DNA from: Doryteuthis pealeii
Taxonomy: Eukaryota > Mollusca > Cephalopoda > Myopsida > Loliginidae
Length of the DNA: 64,000 bases
Assembly (NCBI GenBank): GCA_023376005.1
Contig: CM042145.1
Location: 17,029,433-17,093,432 of the forward strand
Reading direction: 5' to 3'
This document shows, piece after piece, positions 1 through 10,594 of the stretch. Numbering within the stretch: the stretch's first letter is position 1; each line of letters begins with the position of its first letter. Both the position numbers and the translations under genes were made by a program. The notes beneath the pieces were generated by a model. That model saw only the letters and a program-made list of their open reading frames with translations, had not been told where the DNA came from and made no database searches.

Positions 1-95
1 TCTACACTATTTCTCTGAATTGTTGAGATGAAGCTTGATAATTTGTTATTATTTGTATTATTCGGACTATTGTCCTCATCTTTATTGAGTAAAAA
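1..95 (+). repeat. Fragment of hairpin repeat family FB (left arm)
   Basis: Shares TTGAGATGA-GCTTGATAATT and ATTCGGACTATTGTCCTCAT with copies at 12.8, 16.9, 25.6, 34.7 and 37.6 kb. Confidence 0.75.
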
Positions 96-195
96 TGTTG
101 TATTATCTTTTTCTTTTCAGATTTAATGAAGTTTTATAAAAAGAGACTTATGTTCCAGGTTCCATCGCTTAGAGAATCCGAGTTGGCCAACTCAC

Positions 196-1290
196 ACAGT
201 AAGTTACTTCCTGTTCTTATAATATTTAGTAAGCTCTTAGCTACCGAAACGGTGTTATCACTCCTAGTGGCAGCTGATGAGGGCAGGGTATCGCACGTGC
301 TATCACACATTGTATGACGAAAAATTCTTGTTCTTATAGTATTTAGTAAGCTCTTAGCTACCGAAACTGGTTATTCACTCCTAGGTTGGCAGCTGATGAG
401 GGGCAGGGTATTGCACGTGCTATCACATCGTTGTATGACGAAACATTTCTGTTCTTATAAATATTAGTAAGCTCTTAGCTACCGAAACTGTGTTATCACT
501 CCTAGTTGGCAGCTGATGAGGGCAGGGTATCGCACGTGCTATCACACGTTGTATGACGAAAATTCTTGTTCTTATAGATATTTAGTAAGCTCTTAGCTAC
601 CGAAACTGTGTTATCACTCCTAGTTGGCAGCTGATGAGGGCGGGTATCGCACGTGCTATCACACGTTGTATGGCGAAAATCTTGTTCTATAAGATATTTA
701 GTAAGCTCTTAGCTACCGAAACTGTGTTATCACTCTAGTTGGCAGCTGGATGAGGGCAGGGTATCGCACGTGCTATCACACGTTGTATGACGAAAATTCT
801 TGTTCTTATAGATATTTGTAAGCTCTTAGCTACCGAAACGGTGTTATCACTCCTAGTTGGCAGCTGATGAGGGCAGGTATCGCACGTGCTATCATACGTT
901 GTTATGACGAACATTCTTGTTCTTATAATATTTAGTAAGCTCTTAGCTACCGAAACTGGTGTATCACTCCTAGTTGGCAGCTGATGAGGGCGGTATCGCA
1001 CGTGCTATCACCGTTGTATGACGAAAATTCTTGTTTTATAAATTTAGTAAGCTCTTAGCTACCGAAACTGGGTTATCACTCCTAGTTGGCCAGCTGATGA
1101 GGGCAGGGTATCCGCACGTGCTATCACTCGTTGTATGACGAACATTCTTGTTCTTATAAATATTTAGTAAGCTCTTAGCTACCGAAACTGTGTTATCACT
1201 CTTAGTTGGCAGCTGATGAGGGCAGGGTATCGCACGTGCTATCACTCGTTGTATGACGAAAATTCTTGTTCTTATAGATATTTACTAAGC
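196..1290 (+). repeat. Satellite-like tandem array, about 117-bp unit, about 9 copies
   Basis: The block GTAAGCTCTTAGCTACCGAA recurs near 229, 346, 468, 585, 702, 818, 938, 1046 and 1167, each time followed by CTCCTAGTTGGCAGCTGATGAG, a near-palindromic GCACGTGC and TGTATGACGAAA. Units differ by single-base indels, so the array is old or noisy. The short reading frames across it are by-products of the repeat. Confidence 0.95.
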
Positions 1291-1664
1291 TTAATTCAAT
1301 TTTGCCACAAGGCCAAAAGAAGTCATAAAGATCGAGCAGTTCCAAAGTGAGTGGAGGTTTGGTTGTTTTGAAAATCGGCATTCGAAACCCTGGCCTTTAG
1401 ATTTGCCAAGATCAGAATTAAAGATTAAACTATTTTTTATTCTTAGAAATTCATTAACTCTTTCCCTACTAAATTTCGCCCACGGCTGTACCAACTTTTC
1501 TCTTATTCCATTCAAATGGTTCCCTATTGCAAAAGGATCAAAGTACTGTTCAGTTTTTAAGGGCCATCCTTTGGCCTTAAAGCAGAGCGTTTATCCTGTG
1601 GAATTGGATCCTTGATAAAGAGTCCTTCGATAATGAATCCTTTGGTTACTCTGGTACTCGTATA

Positions 1665-2060
1665 CCACTTAGTGATAATATCTTATGCACCCAGGTATTA
1701 AAAGCAAAGAGGCTATTTTTTATGAGGAATTCTCTTTTGAAAAAAATTAATGTTCGAAGTATTGAAGACGTTATGTCTGGAAAAATATTTAATTGCTTTA
1801 ATTTTAAGGGTTAATGGCGACTAGAAGTCGGCGATTCGATTTAAGTACTGGCCATCTGTATGGTCCGGAGTGCAGTTAGAATTATGTCCAATGTGGGGGG
1901 TTTAAGTATTCTATCAGCCACGCAGTATTGCTAGTGATTGGCTGCAAGAATAACTCACGTGACCTTGGCTAGTCTATAAATTTAGCTGAGGAATTAGAGC
2001 ACACCTTATATCACAATAATTCCAACAGTACCAGTCTCCGGGTTGGTTTCCAGACAAAAT
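1665..2060 (+). mobile_element. Gypsy LTR piece in inverted orientation
   Basis: 1665-1880 is a near-perfect inverted copy of 2706-2912, which lies in the 3' LTR of the minus-strand gypsy element. Beyond the match it continues with a TATA-like CTATAAATTTAG near 1974, as expected for an LTR promoter region. The flanking 1300-1664 has no recognised content. Confidence 0.55.
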
Positions 2061-2705
2061 GGCAGGGGTGTTCACGTAGGGATTTTTTTTTCAGTGTAAA
2101 CAAGTAACACGTGCGAAAGCCGCTGATAGCGGTTTACGGTAGGATCGCAGTGGTGGAAGAACCGCTGTGGACGGTTTAAAGTAGGTAAAGAGTTAAGCTT
2201 AGCGAAGGGGAGAGAAAAGTGTGTTGTGTCGGGAATCCGGAGGCTGACACTGTCCTTCAAAATTCGCCCTGTCGGCGGGGCTTAGAATAGGTTGACTGTA
2301 TTCCCTGTAGAGGAGTAAGCACCCTCTAAAAAGGGTGCGTCCTGGGTATGACACTAAACTGTGCCAGGATACCAGACCTAGTGTTGTGTGAGACTACCTG
2401 TTCTGCGCTCTACACCTTCAATGCACGATGTCCAGAACCCCAAACGTTGTAACACTCTGCGCTGGCCGACCTGAGGGCATGAGTCAGAAACAGGCTCACA
2501 AGGATAAAAAAAACAAAAACAAACAAATGTTTGTAAACAAGACGTGGGTGGAAGAAGGGGTGTGTGAGACTTTGCTGTCTATCCAACTGACTGCTACTGG
2601 CTATCCCTACCGGCGACCTTAACACCTCAACGGCCCAAGTTCTAACTGCCTCAGTGCTGGACTTTAGCTGTATTTATGTCAAACTCTCCTTCCCCACCCA
2701 TCTTC
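1881..2705. other. Spacer between inverted LTR arms; no gene
   Basis: Contains the TATA-bearing LTR continuation to about 2060, then moderately GC-rich sequence. 2255-2400 resembles the 3' part of repeat family D (CTGTCGGCGGGGCTTAGAAT block). No supported coding region was seen. Confidence 0.5.
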
Positions 2706-3084
2706 TCCGGACCACACAGATGGCCAGTACTTAAATCGAATCGCCGACTTCTAGTCGTCACTAACCCTTAAAATTAAAGCAATTAAATATTTTTCCAGAC
2801 TTAATGTCTTCAATACTTCGAACATCAATTTTTTCAAAAGAGAATTCCTCATAAAAAATAGCCTCTTTGCTTTTAATACCTGGGTGCATAAGATATTATC
2901 ACTAAGTGGCCTAACTTCATGGTGGTCGTACAAGTCTCTTAAACTTTACGGCCTAATCTTTGGATTCGTAAAAAGGTCAACCACCCACCCCTTTTACTTA
3001 TGCCTGGATTTAACCTATTCTCTTTCTTATTCATTTATCTATTTATTTATTCTGACCATGTTCGTCTTAAATCATAGTATCACA
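2706..3084 (-). mobile_element. 3' LTR (partial) of the gypsy element
   Basis: On the minus strand it begins TGTGATACTATGATTT at 3084, directly after a polypurine tract CGAGGGAGG (3085-3093), the standard plus-strand primer next to a 3' LTR. The first 57 bp recur at 7207-7151 beside the pol region. The far end is not resolved; the sequence is traceable to at least 2706. Confidence 0.7.
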
Positions 3085-4064
3085 CCTCCCTCGACTATTT
3101 TTGTCATTTATTCATAAATTACAATAAAACACACACACAATAAACTGTGCATCTCCCTTCGGCGCCTGAAGAGAGAACAAACATTTATCTCTTGGTTTTG
3201 AGGAAAAAAAATCATACAAAAAAAAAAAAAAGATTCACAATATAGAACCAGAGGCTTGGTTACCTCCCCTCAATAGAAAGAACAAAAATATAAAACAAAA
3301 GACAAAAAAAACAATGGTCCACACTGCACTGGGGGACTTCTGACTTAACAATCAGGAGGACTTTTTCGGCTCACCTCCAAAATTTCACCACATCTTCCGA
3401 TGAACACAAGGGAATTTTAACCACCCTTCTATTTAGCAATTCAGGAGGACTTTTCTGGCTCAACTCCAGGATTCTACTCCAACTCTCATTAACACAGGGA
3501 AACTTCAACCCCTCCACCAAATGATTCAGAAGTATTCATTCTTTTTCTCATCATAATTCCTTACGACTCGGGAACATCATAATTTCCGCAGTTGGATAGG
3601 TCCCGTAACAGGAAATAACATTACTTTAGAGAAGCATAGTCGATCACATCTTCCAACCTTGGAGTCTCTACCACACCTTTTCGAAAAAACAAAAACAAAA
3701 AACAAAAAACAAAATCCAAGCCAACAAAAAAACCCTCAACATTATATATGTCCTGGGTTACTGGATGTATCGACAGGTCATCTCTTCCAGTCTTTCATTA
3801 ACCCATATACACACAAAAAACAATGTTCATCTTAAATAGGAAAGTCCAACAAGTCCAGATTTCACTTCTACCTCTCTCAACCATTTGGTTTTTCTTCCTA
3901 TTTTTTTTCTCTAAGGTATTCACCTTACATCTAATACCAATACTAGATGAATTCAGTCTCAAAATACCCGCGAGCACCACCCTCGCATGGGGGCGCTTCC
4001 ACACGAACGGCAACACACACACGGGCACCCCAAGACATCATCCACTTTTGCATCACCTACCTTT

Positions 4065-4385
4065 TCAGTGTTGGGTGGTTGCTTCTATATCCTTTTGGGG
4101 TCTTAACGAACGTGCTCCCCTTAACCTCAATTTGAATGGTAACTCTGGCTCACTTTCTACTGTTTCTCCCTTTTTCAATGGTAGCTGGGCGAGAGGTACT
4201 ACATCCTCCTCTTCCCACACACTGGCTTCCTCTTCACTGAGATTAGGACTAAGAGCATTATCCTCATCACCCGGTGCTACTGGCTTCTCGCCTATGTTGC
4301 TATCACGATCATAGGGCATAGGTATATATTCAATTTCACTATCTGTCTCTATGTCTGTAGGTTCTACTAGGGTCACCTTTCTCAT
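4065..4385 (-). pseudogene. Gypsy pol tail, acidic
   Basis: A 106-codon acidic frame (EPTDIETDSEIEY, LSEEEASVWEEED) at the end of the element between integrase and the polypurine tract. No domain is recognised; such tails are common after gypsy integrases. Confidence 0.5.
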
Positions 4386-4727
4386 TCGTTTTTTCTTAGT
4401 ACTAGGTTCAGGGATTTCCCACTCATCGATTTATGCTAATTTTAGGTCGTTTGCATGGGCTCTCTTTACCTTACTGGAAACCTGATCCCATATTAAGAAT
4501 GAGACTGGGCCTGTCTGTTCAACTATTCTATGGTAGGGCCTCCACCTTTGATCTAGTTAGCCCTGCCTAACGTGAACTCGGTAATATACGGGGTCTCCTA
4601 CACCTAATTCTATTTTTCGGCGGTCCTTATTGATAGCCTCATTGCTCTTTTTCTGTGCTCGTCTTATTCTACGCCGAGCCTTGACAAAGGTTTTATGCTG
4701 CTGTTCAATGATAAGTCGGCGGTGGTC

Positions 4728-4922
4728 CTACCCCATGTATTTTCTACGCGATTTCAGCAAATTATCTACCGGTGGGACCACATTACGCCCAAACAGCATG
4801 TAGTAGGGGGAGAATTTTGTTGTCTCACACATTGAGAACCTTACAGCAGCTAATGCCTGAGTCAGATACAGGTCCCAGTTATGTATGTCACCTTCAGTCA
4901 ATTTGGACAGAACGTCATCCAA
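4728..4922 (-). pseudogene. Gypsy integrase, C-terminal part of the core
   Basis: It contains WDLYLTQALAAVRFS and SPYYMLFGR, the typical end of the gypsy integrase core (W-x-x-x-L-x-x-A-x-x-A-x-R then SP-x-x-L-x-F-G-R). It continues the same decayed element. Confidence 0.85.
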
Positions 4923-5043
4923 AAAACGGTGGAAACGCTCTACCTCTGCGGGTGATATGGGGATGTTGTGATGTGCCTTATATTGAGGCTCATCATTGTT
5001 TCCTTCATAACTTCATTCACGTTTTCGGTCCCATTGTCCGTCA

Positions 5044-5416
5044 CTATCTCCAAGGGAGCCCATAACGCGGAAATATCTCAGTCAAGATCAAACTAGCCAC
5101 CGTTTGAGCCTTCTTGTCTGCCACTGCGTACACTTCGGGCCAATTGGTTAACCAATTGTGACGTCTCACTGTATGGGCCAGATATATCCAAACTAACCTT
5201 TTCAAATGGATAAGCTGGGACATCCATCTCCACAAGAGGGGCTGTCTCGTGTCTACTACTTCTAACCTGGCAGGTGACACAGCTATTCACATATGCCGTT
5301 ACCTGTTTATACAGCCTAGGCCAATAATATTTCCTACTAATAAGCTCGTAGGTTTTATCTATGTCTATGTGTCCTATCGCATCGTGGCACTGTTCTAATA
5401 TCTTATTCCGTAACAT
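5044..5416 (-). pseudogene. Gypsy integrase, zinc-binding domain and core
   Basis: An H2C2 domain is visible in one frame (HDAIGH then CVTC) followed by DISGPY, the first catalytic Asp of the core. The core resumes in another frame (NWPEVYAV, LILTEIFPRYG), so at least one frameshift separates them. Further on, around 5024-5045, the minus strand reads TDNGTENV, the second catalytic Asp context (DNG). Confidence 0.85.
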
Positions 5417-6606
5417 CTGGGGGTATATAATCGGGGCCTAACCTCCTCATCTTTATTAGAGAGGTAGTATAGCCGATCATCTTGTATCAAGTACCTACTT
5501 GCGCAGGCCTGTGTTACCTTCCCCGCCTCTATCGCTTCTTTTAGTGTCTTGATTTCCTCATCCATCTGGTACTCGCTAACTAATTCTCCTAACGGTTGCT
5601 GCTCTGTGGCATCTGGGGCCTCACAGGCTGCATCGTCAATGCTTGGTCTCCTTTCTATTTGGCGGGAATTGATCACATTTATTTGGTATGCTCGATCATC
5701 CACCTCTGGTATTACGCTTATCGATTCCCGCTCCAACTGCTTAGGAATCCGTGATAATAAGTCAGCATATGTATTCTCTCTGCCGGCTAAGTATTCTATT
5801 TTGCAGTTATACCCGCTTAATTTAAGTTCCCATTGTTGAATCTTCTTGTTGATCCAATCCGCTTCAAATAAGTACTGAAGGGGCTTATGGTCAGTCTTAA
5901 TTACAAAGGTAGCACCATTCAAGTAATAGTTCAGCTTTTCCAATGCATAAACTATGGCGTAAGCCTCCTTTTCAATCACTGGCCACCTCTGTTGGGTAGG
6001 AGACAGTCTATGGGACAAGAAGTAAATGGGCACCTTCTCTGATATACCCGGCACGGGACCGTCCTTCTCAGGGCATGGTTGGGTGAGGCAGGCACCAATG
6101 CACTGATCGCTGGCATCGGTGTACAAAACCATCGGCTTACTCAAATCCGGGTAGGCCAATAGAGGGATAGCTGTCAACTGCTCCTTCAGTGTATTAAAAG
6201 ATCGCTGACAATCCTCTGTCCAATTAAACCAAGCATACTTCTTTGTCAATGCTATAAGCGGCGTTGCTATCCTCGAAAACGCTGGTATGAATCTCCTATA
6301 ATAACCTATTGCACCTATAAAACCCCTAACTTCCCTAACAGTCCGTGGTTCGGGCATGGCTCTGATTAGTTCTACTTTATCTATGTCAGGGTGTACTCCA
6401 CTTTCATCAATAACAAATCCTAAGTATTTCGTCTCTTTCTTCATAAACTGACACTTAGATAACTTTATCTTCAGTCCATGCTTCCTTAGCCGAGCAAACA
6501 CTGTCTGCAAATACCCGAGATGTTCATCATCACCACTTGAAAAAATCAATATGTCATTTAAGTAAGCCATAGCAAACTGCTCTAACCCTCCAAGCACCAC
6601 AGACAT
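5395..6606 (-). pseudogene. Gypsy RT C-terminal half, RNase H and start of the linker
   Basis: 403 codons. It starts inside RT with AYLNDILIFS: the catalytic Y-x-D-D box reads YLND, so the first Asp is Asn (codon 6556-6558). It then has KCQF, YLGFVI, the connection (FIGAIGYYRRFI), RNase H with LYTDASD and the ALEKLNYYL and TDHKPLQYL blocks, and a chromatin-proximal linker. The YLND change alone would abolish polymerisation. Confidence 0.9.
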
Positions 6607-7108
6607 GAGTTGCTGGAAAACCCCCAGGTGCGTTAGCCAATCCGAAGGGCATGACCCTAAACTGATAAAGCCCTACATGGCATGCGAAAGCTGTCTTTTC
6701 TCGGTCAGCCTCATCCAGGGCTACCTGCCAGTATCCCGATCTCAGGTCCAGCGTAGAAAAGTATGTAGAGTTTCCAAGCAATGCCAGGATGTCGTCAATC
6801 AAAGGTAGTGGGTATGCCAGGGGTTTCGTAATCTTATTCAAGGCCCTAAAATCCACACAAAACCTATGTCCTCCATCCTTCTTGTCGACTATCACTATTG
6901 GAAAGCTCCACAGGGACATGGAACGCTCAATCACACCCGCCCCCAGCATATCCTTAACTGCCCCCTCTACTAGCTCCCGCTTGTGCAATGGAGTTCGATA
7001 TGGCTTGAGTCTTATAGGTGGATGGTCACCAGTGTTGATCTTCATCCGAACGGACTGAGTTTGACCTAACTCCTTATCCGAGTGGGCTATTACATCTCTG
7101 TTCTTCAT
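6554..7108 (-). pseudogene. Gypsy reverse transcriptase, N-terminal half
   Basis: It contains the fingers and palm landmarks of Ty3/gypsy RT: a proline-rich PIRLKPYRTP lead, VDKKDGGHRFCVDFRALN, a palm STLDLRSGYWQ with the first catalytic Asp, and MPFGLANAP. The frame then shifts at a run of five C (6621-6625), and the next frame continues FQQLMSVVLGG in 5395-6606. A one-base insertion in the run is the simplest cause. Confidence 0.9.
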
Positions 7109-7150
7109 TAAGAACTTGCTTATACTATCCCTATGTTCAGTGGGTGCTTC

Positions 7151-7207
7151 TATTTATTTATTTATTTATTTATTCTGACCATGTTCTTCTTCAATCATAG
7201 TATCACA
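7151..7207 (-). mobile_element. 5' LTR remnant of the gypsy element
   Basis: 57 bp matching the start of the 3' LTR (TGTGATACTATGATT), cut off in a TTTA microsatellite and joined directly to the pol region. Confidence 0.7.
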
Positions 7208-7512
7208 GTTGATTAACAAGAAGAAGAGAGCCTGTCATCTCGTGGATTTTGCCGTTCCGACCGACCACCGAGTGAAAGTGAAAGAAAGCGAAAAGATAAG
7301 CAAATACTTAGACTTGCCAGAGAACTGAGAAAACTGTGGATCATGAAGGCAAAGGTCGTGCCAATTGTAATTAGGGCCCTTGGAACGGTCCCCAAAGGTC
7401 TGGAAAAGAATTTGGGTGAATTGGAAATCAGGGGAAGAATCGAGACCATCCAAACTACAGCATTGTTAAGATCGGCTAGAATACTCAGAAGAGTCCTGAA
7501 TACCTGAGGAGA
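7208..7512 (+). pseudogene. LINE reverse-transcriptase C-terminal fragment 1
   Basis: Plus-strand reading gives INKKKRACHLVDFAVPTDHR then KYLDLPEN and a stop; later, in another frame, the ALLRSARILRR region. This is the familiar C-terminal end of a non-LTR retrotransposon ORF2 family. It is broken by stops and starts right after the gypsy LTR remnant. Confidence 0.75.
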
Positions 7513-7646
7513 CTTGCTGTCACTGATCCTCCGGTGAACCACCGGCTACGACAGGTGTGAAAAACTCGATAATAATAATTCTAAAATTCTCTGAGACTTT
7601 GAGATAAAGACGGATCACCTTATCCCAACCAGAAGACTAGACCTAG

Positions 7647-7935
7647 TATTGATTAACAAGAAAAAGAGAATTTGTCAACTGGCAAAGTTTGCTGTTTCGG
7701 CAGATCACAGGGGGAAGATGAAAGAAAACGAAAAGATAGACAAATACCTGGATCTTGCTAGAGAATTGAAAAAGCTGTAGAATATGAGGGTGAAAGTGAT
7801 GCCAATTGTATTTAGTGCACTTGGAACGATCCCCAAAAGTTTAGAAAACAGACTAGAGGAACTGGCAATCAGAGGAAAAATTGAGACCATCAACAGCATT
7901 GTTAAGATCGGTTAGAATACTCAGAAGAGTGAGGA
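7647..7935 (+). pseudogene. LINE reverse-transcriptase C-terminal fragment 2
   Basis: Second copy of the same LINE end: INKKKRICQLAKFAV, then KYLDLARELKKL and a stop. It is diverged from the first copy by many substitutions, so the pair is two separate insertions or an old duplication. Confidence 0.75.
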
Positions 7936-8043
7936 TTCTGTTATGGATATCTGCGGAGTGTGGAGTTACTCCTTAATCGCTATTACTCTCCACTCTGACC
8001 CCGAGTGGTAGTATCAGCTATGGGTCAAATAGCCATATGGCCA

Positions 8044-8638
8044 TATTGAAGTTAGTAAATCTACTGTTGGTTTGAATTGTTGGATTTTTGTGATATAAGG
8101 CATAAGGTAAATGGTCACTTCTACTTATAGACTCACCTATAAACACGTGACCTGAGAAGGATTCTTATTGTCCAATCACTGGCACTGCTGCTGCTTCTGC
8201 TGTATTAATAGACCCCATTCTGAGCTTATGTCATTGACACTTGGATTCTCTTGGACGTAGGACTTACAAAGAATACTCTAACACCGGATTCTTATTGGCT
8301 TGCTTACTTACTTATTACATCTGGAACTAAGGATGCCGACCAGATACTTAACATGAATAACAGCAGCTAACTAAGTACAACTCAAGCAGTGTCCAAGACA
8401 GTTGGTATATATAGAAATCAAGAATGACCCATTCATGAATTTGGGTGATTTGGGTCATTCCATTCCTTGAGTTCTGATTGGCTGCTTGACTGCTTGATTT
8501 GAATGACATTGTGGAGTCTTATATATATCCTGTCATTCTGCAGTAGACTTTGTGACATTCGGGTTTGTATTTAAGTTACAACCGTTTGTGGCCTTGTCTT
8601 CCCAGTTCGACGGTAATTGGAACTTTAATTATTCTTCA
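8044..8638 (+). mobile_element. Copia-like LTR (family L1), interrupted
   Basis: It matches the solo LTRs at 35538-35831, 51973-52277 and 53540-53836: start TATTGAAG, the GTTGGTTTGAAT block, GGGTGATT..CATTCCTTGAG, a TATA-type TATATATCC, and an ATTATTCTTCA end. It is split by an insertion at 8078-8353. No matching 5-bp target duplication was seen at its outer ends. Confidence 0.8.
8078..8353 (+). mobile_element. Solo LTR nested in the copia-like LTR
   Basis: 276 bp starting TGTTGGAT and ending CTTAACA (TG...CA), flanked by exact 5-bp duplications TGAAT (8073-8077 and 8354-8358). Removing it restores the host LTR sequence seen in the sister copies. Confidence 0.85.
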
Positions 8639-9600
8639 ATCTGTTTAAAAAGTATTAGTATTCGACAGGATCGTGTGCACAAAGAAAAAGAAAAAAACAT
8701 AACACTCTTAAGAAAGAAATACACAGAAAATTAAAATGTTAATGTATCTGTAGTGGGCCGGTGAGAACGAATTCCGACACCACTAATAACATTTCAAATA
8801 ACGAAAAATGAAAAGGGTGCAGGCTAAACAAAAAAATGGAAGAACAACAAACACGTAGTATATAGATAACAAAGAACATACAAATTTATTCCGTGACCGA
8901 GGTCGGCAGAAAATTGGATCGTCGGCAGGTCGGGTCGAATGGCCGGATAGTTGCCAGCAGAAGACTTGATAAACTAGGAAAGGTGTTAATAACTTACATT
9001 CCTAAGATGAATGTCTCGTTCATTGGATCGAAATCTAAGTCACGTATCTTGATGTTATCAGTATTTATGACGTCAGGCATACAGGGTCGTAATGCTGTAT
9101 CCGTTACTTCTACTCGTGGCAGCTCTCTTTGTTTAGGTCGGAAGTTAAGCCGTGTACCTTTGATCTTATCAACGACTCTCAAGTCAGGTTTTTTTTTGTA
9201 AATCTGCTGTCCATCCTACGGCCGTGTATAAAGTCCAACTTACACGCCGGGGATAAGGTCCCATCTTGGTCGTGGGTAAAGACCAACTGACTTGTTAATT
9301 CGTAGTCAGCTTATATAGGTGCTAATCAGCTCCGATTTGATCTTTTTCTTTTTGGCGGTAATGATTTACGACCCTCCTGGAATTTCAACGCGCGGACGTA
9401 TTTGTAAATACTCTACACGACTTGTCTGATCCAATCAGATTCTAGATATTGCTTAATTAATTTTTTTGAATCTCATTTGTCCAAAATTGTGGAAGTTTTT
9501 GAATTTGGATAGGAGTTATGGTTGGCGCATCTTTTACGTTTTCTTTTTATTGGTTATAAAATATAGGAGTTTATACTATATACCCTAACCTCTAGGCATA
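8639..9600. other. Unassigned moderately GC-rich stretch
   Basis: No supported gene. 8750-9380 is less AT-rich than its surroundings and has a frame on each strand across 8.9-9.2 kb, neither recognised; an LTR-retroelement remnant is possible. 9590-9650 is the end of a family D copy. Confidence 0.4.
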
Positions 9601-9695
9601 ACATAACCCAAGACGGGTTGCCTTGTCGTTAAAAATCAATGAATCATATCCTTCAATAAAACTTTTTTTTTTCTTTTTCTTTTTTTTAATTTCAG

Positions 9696-9823
9696 TCCAC
9701 AAACGCCAGGCGAACGATAAAGAGTTGTTAGAGAAAATTTACAGAATTTTCCAACATCTTAAGAGTCAGCAAGAAGCGAACCCTGTTTTAACGATGCCGA
9801 GTCTCCGTTTTCGCAAGAAGTGA
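9696..9823 (+). CDS. Candidate terminal coding exon, unknown gene
   Basis: A strong acceptor (long pyrimidine run then TTTCAG at 9695) opens a 128-nt frame that starts with a split codon and ends at TGA 9821-9823. The product begins HKRQANDKELLEKIYRIFQ and ends PSLRFRKK. Base composition is more balanced than the surrounding AT-rich DNA. Overlapping AATAAA signals follow at 9955-9972. The dibasic KR near its start and RKK at the end would fit a prohormone tail, but no family is recognised and no upstream exon was found. It could be a retroelement remnant. Confidence 0.4.
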
Positions 9824-9954
9824 AATGCACGGTCAGACTCTCGAGCCACGTGACCAAATCTATCGAGAGTCTTGTCCTCAGACCGGAAGGAAGAAGAGGG
9901 GGTAATGCGACCTTGCAGAATGAAAACATGCACACTATCCAGTTCTTCTTATGA

Positions 9955-9972
9955 AATAAATAAATAAATAAA
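9955..9972 (+). promoter_or_regulatory. Poly(A) signal cluster
   Basis: Overlapping AATAAA hexamers (AAATAAATAAATAAATAAAA) 130-150 bp after the stop of the candidate terminal exon at 9.8 kb. Position and spacing fit a poly(A) signal, though such tracts also occur by chance in this AT-rich DNA. Confidence 0.4.
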
Positions 9973-9975
9973 AGC

Positions 9976-10534
9976 TAGGGGGAATTTAGAAAATAAAAAT
10001 GTCATTTTTTCTTTATCGCACTGGTCTCTTGTTCTGCTCGTAATACACGAAAGTTGATTAGATGATAAAACATAATTCGCACTTAATATAATTATCTCTG
10101 TTATTATCACAATGTTTCCACATTCTTCAAACAACCACTCGTCCGACCGGACATGTATAATGAAAAGGCAGGGGTTCCTCTTAAGGAGAATTGTTATTGA
10201 AAAAATTACCTGGTACCTTTAAAGGGAGGAGGGTCATTCCTATAATTAGGTTACTAAGCGAGTACTAGGTACTATTAGTAATGTAACTTAACTATTATAG
10301 TTCTTTTATACAATAACAAAATGAAATTATTCTAATTAATTATTATTCTCATAACTCCATTAAATCTATTAGATTTCCATATGCCACAGTTGAATGGGCT
10401 TTATTAAATTCTAAAATAACTTAATTAGTTAAGTTATTTATTATAAATTATTTTGATTAATTATCTAGATACATAAATATATTATTTATAATATATCTTC
10501 TATCAGAAAAATTATAGTTGAATTATCTGCCCCT
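9976..10534. other. AT-rich spacer
   Basis: Nothing recognised apart from A/T-rich sequence. Confidence 0.5.
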
Positions 10535-10549
10535 GCCACCAGAGGGCGA
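10535..10549 (+). promoter_or_regulatory. CTCF-like motif
   Basis: GCCACCAGAGGGCGA fits the CTCF core (CCASYAGRKGGC) closely. It sits at the edge of a less AT-rich block. This is a single sequence match, with no functional evidence. Confidence 0.3.
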
Positions 10550-10594
10550 ATCGCCAATATACGATATTGGCGCCAAAATTAAACTCTTTGACGA

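Larger units (their letters stand above)
3085..7207 (-). mobile_element. Decayed Ty3/gypsy retrotransposon, internal region
   Basis: Minus-strand order from high to low coordinates is LTR remnant, reverse transcriptase, RNase H, integrase, tail, polypurine tract, LTR: the gypsy order. No gag or protease was recognised; the 5' part is lost beside the truncated LTR, which breaks in a (TTTA)n tract at about 7150. 3094-4064 is a non-coding 3' region with a repeated CAGGAGGACTT block near 3352 and 3443. Several frameshifts and a catalytic substitution show it is dead. Confidence 0.85.

Noticed and set aside
196..1290. Hammerhead ribozyme in each unit of the 117-bp satellite (CTGATGAG...CGAAA)
   Set aside because: The core words are present, but the 36-nt stretch between them has no stem II pairing next to CTGATGAG and CGAAA, and no stem I partner was found. 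Judged a coincidence or a heavily decayed form.
3823..4314. Plus-strand 163-codon frame
   Set aside because: It overlaps the acidic gypsy tail on the other strand and shows only low-complexity Leu/Ser/Phe sequence, a shadow of the minus-strand frame.
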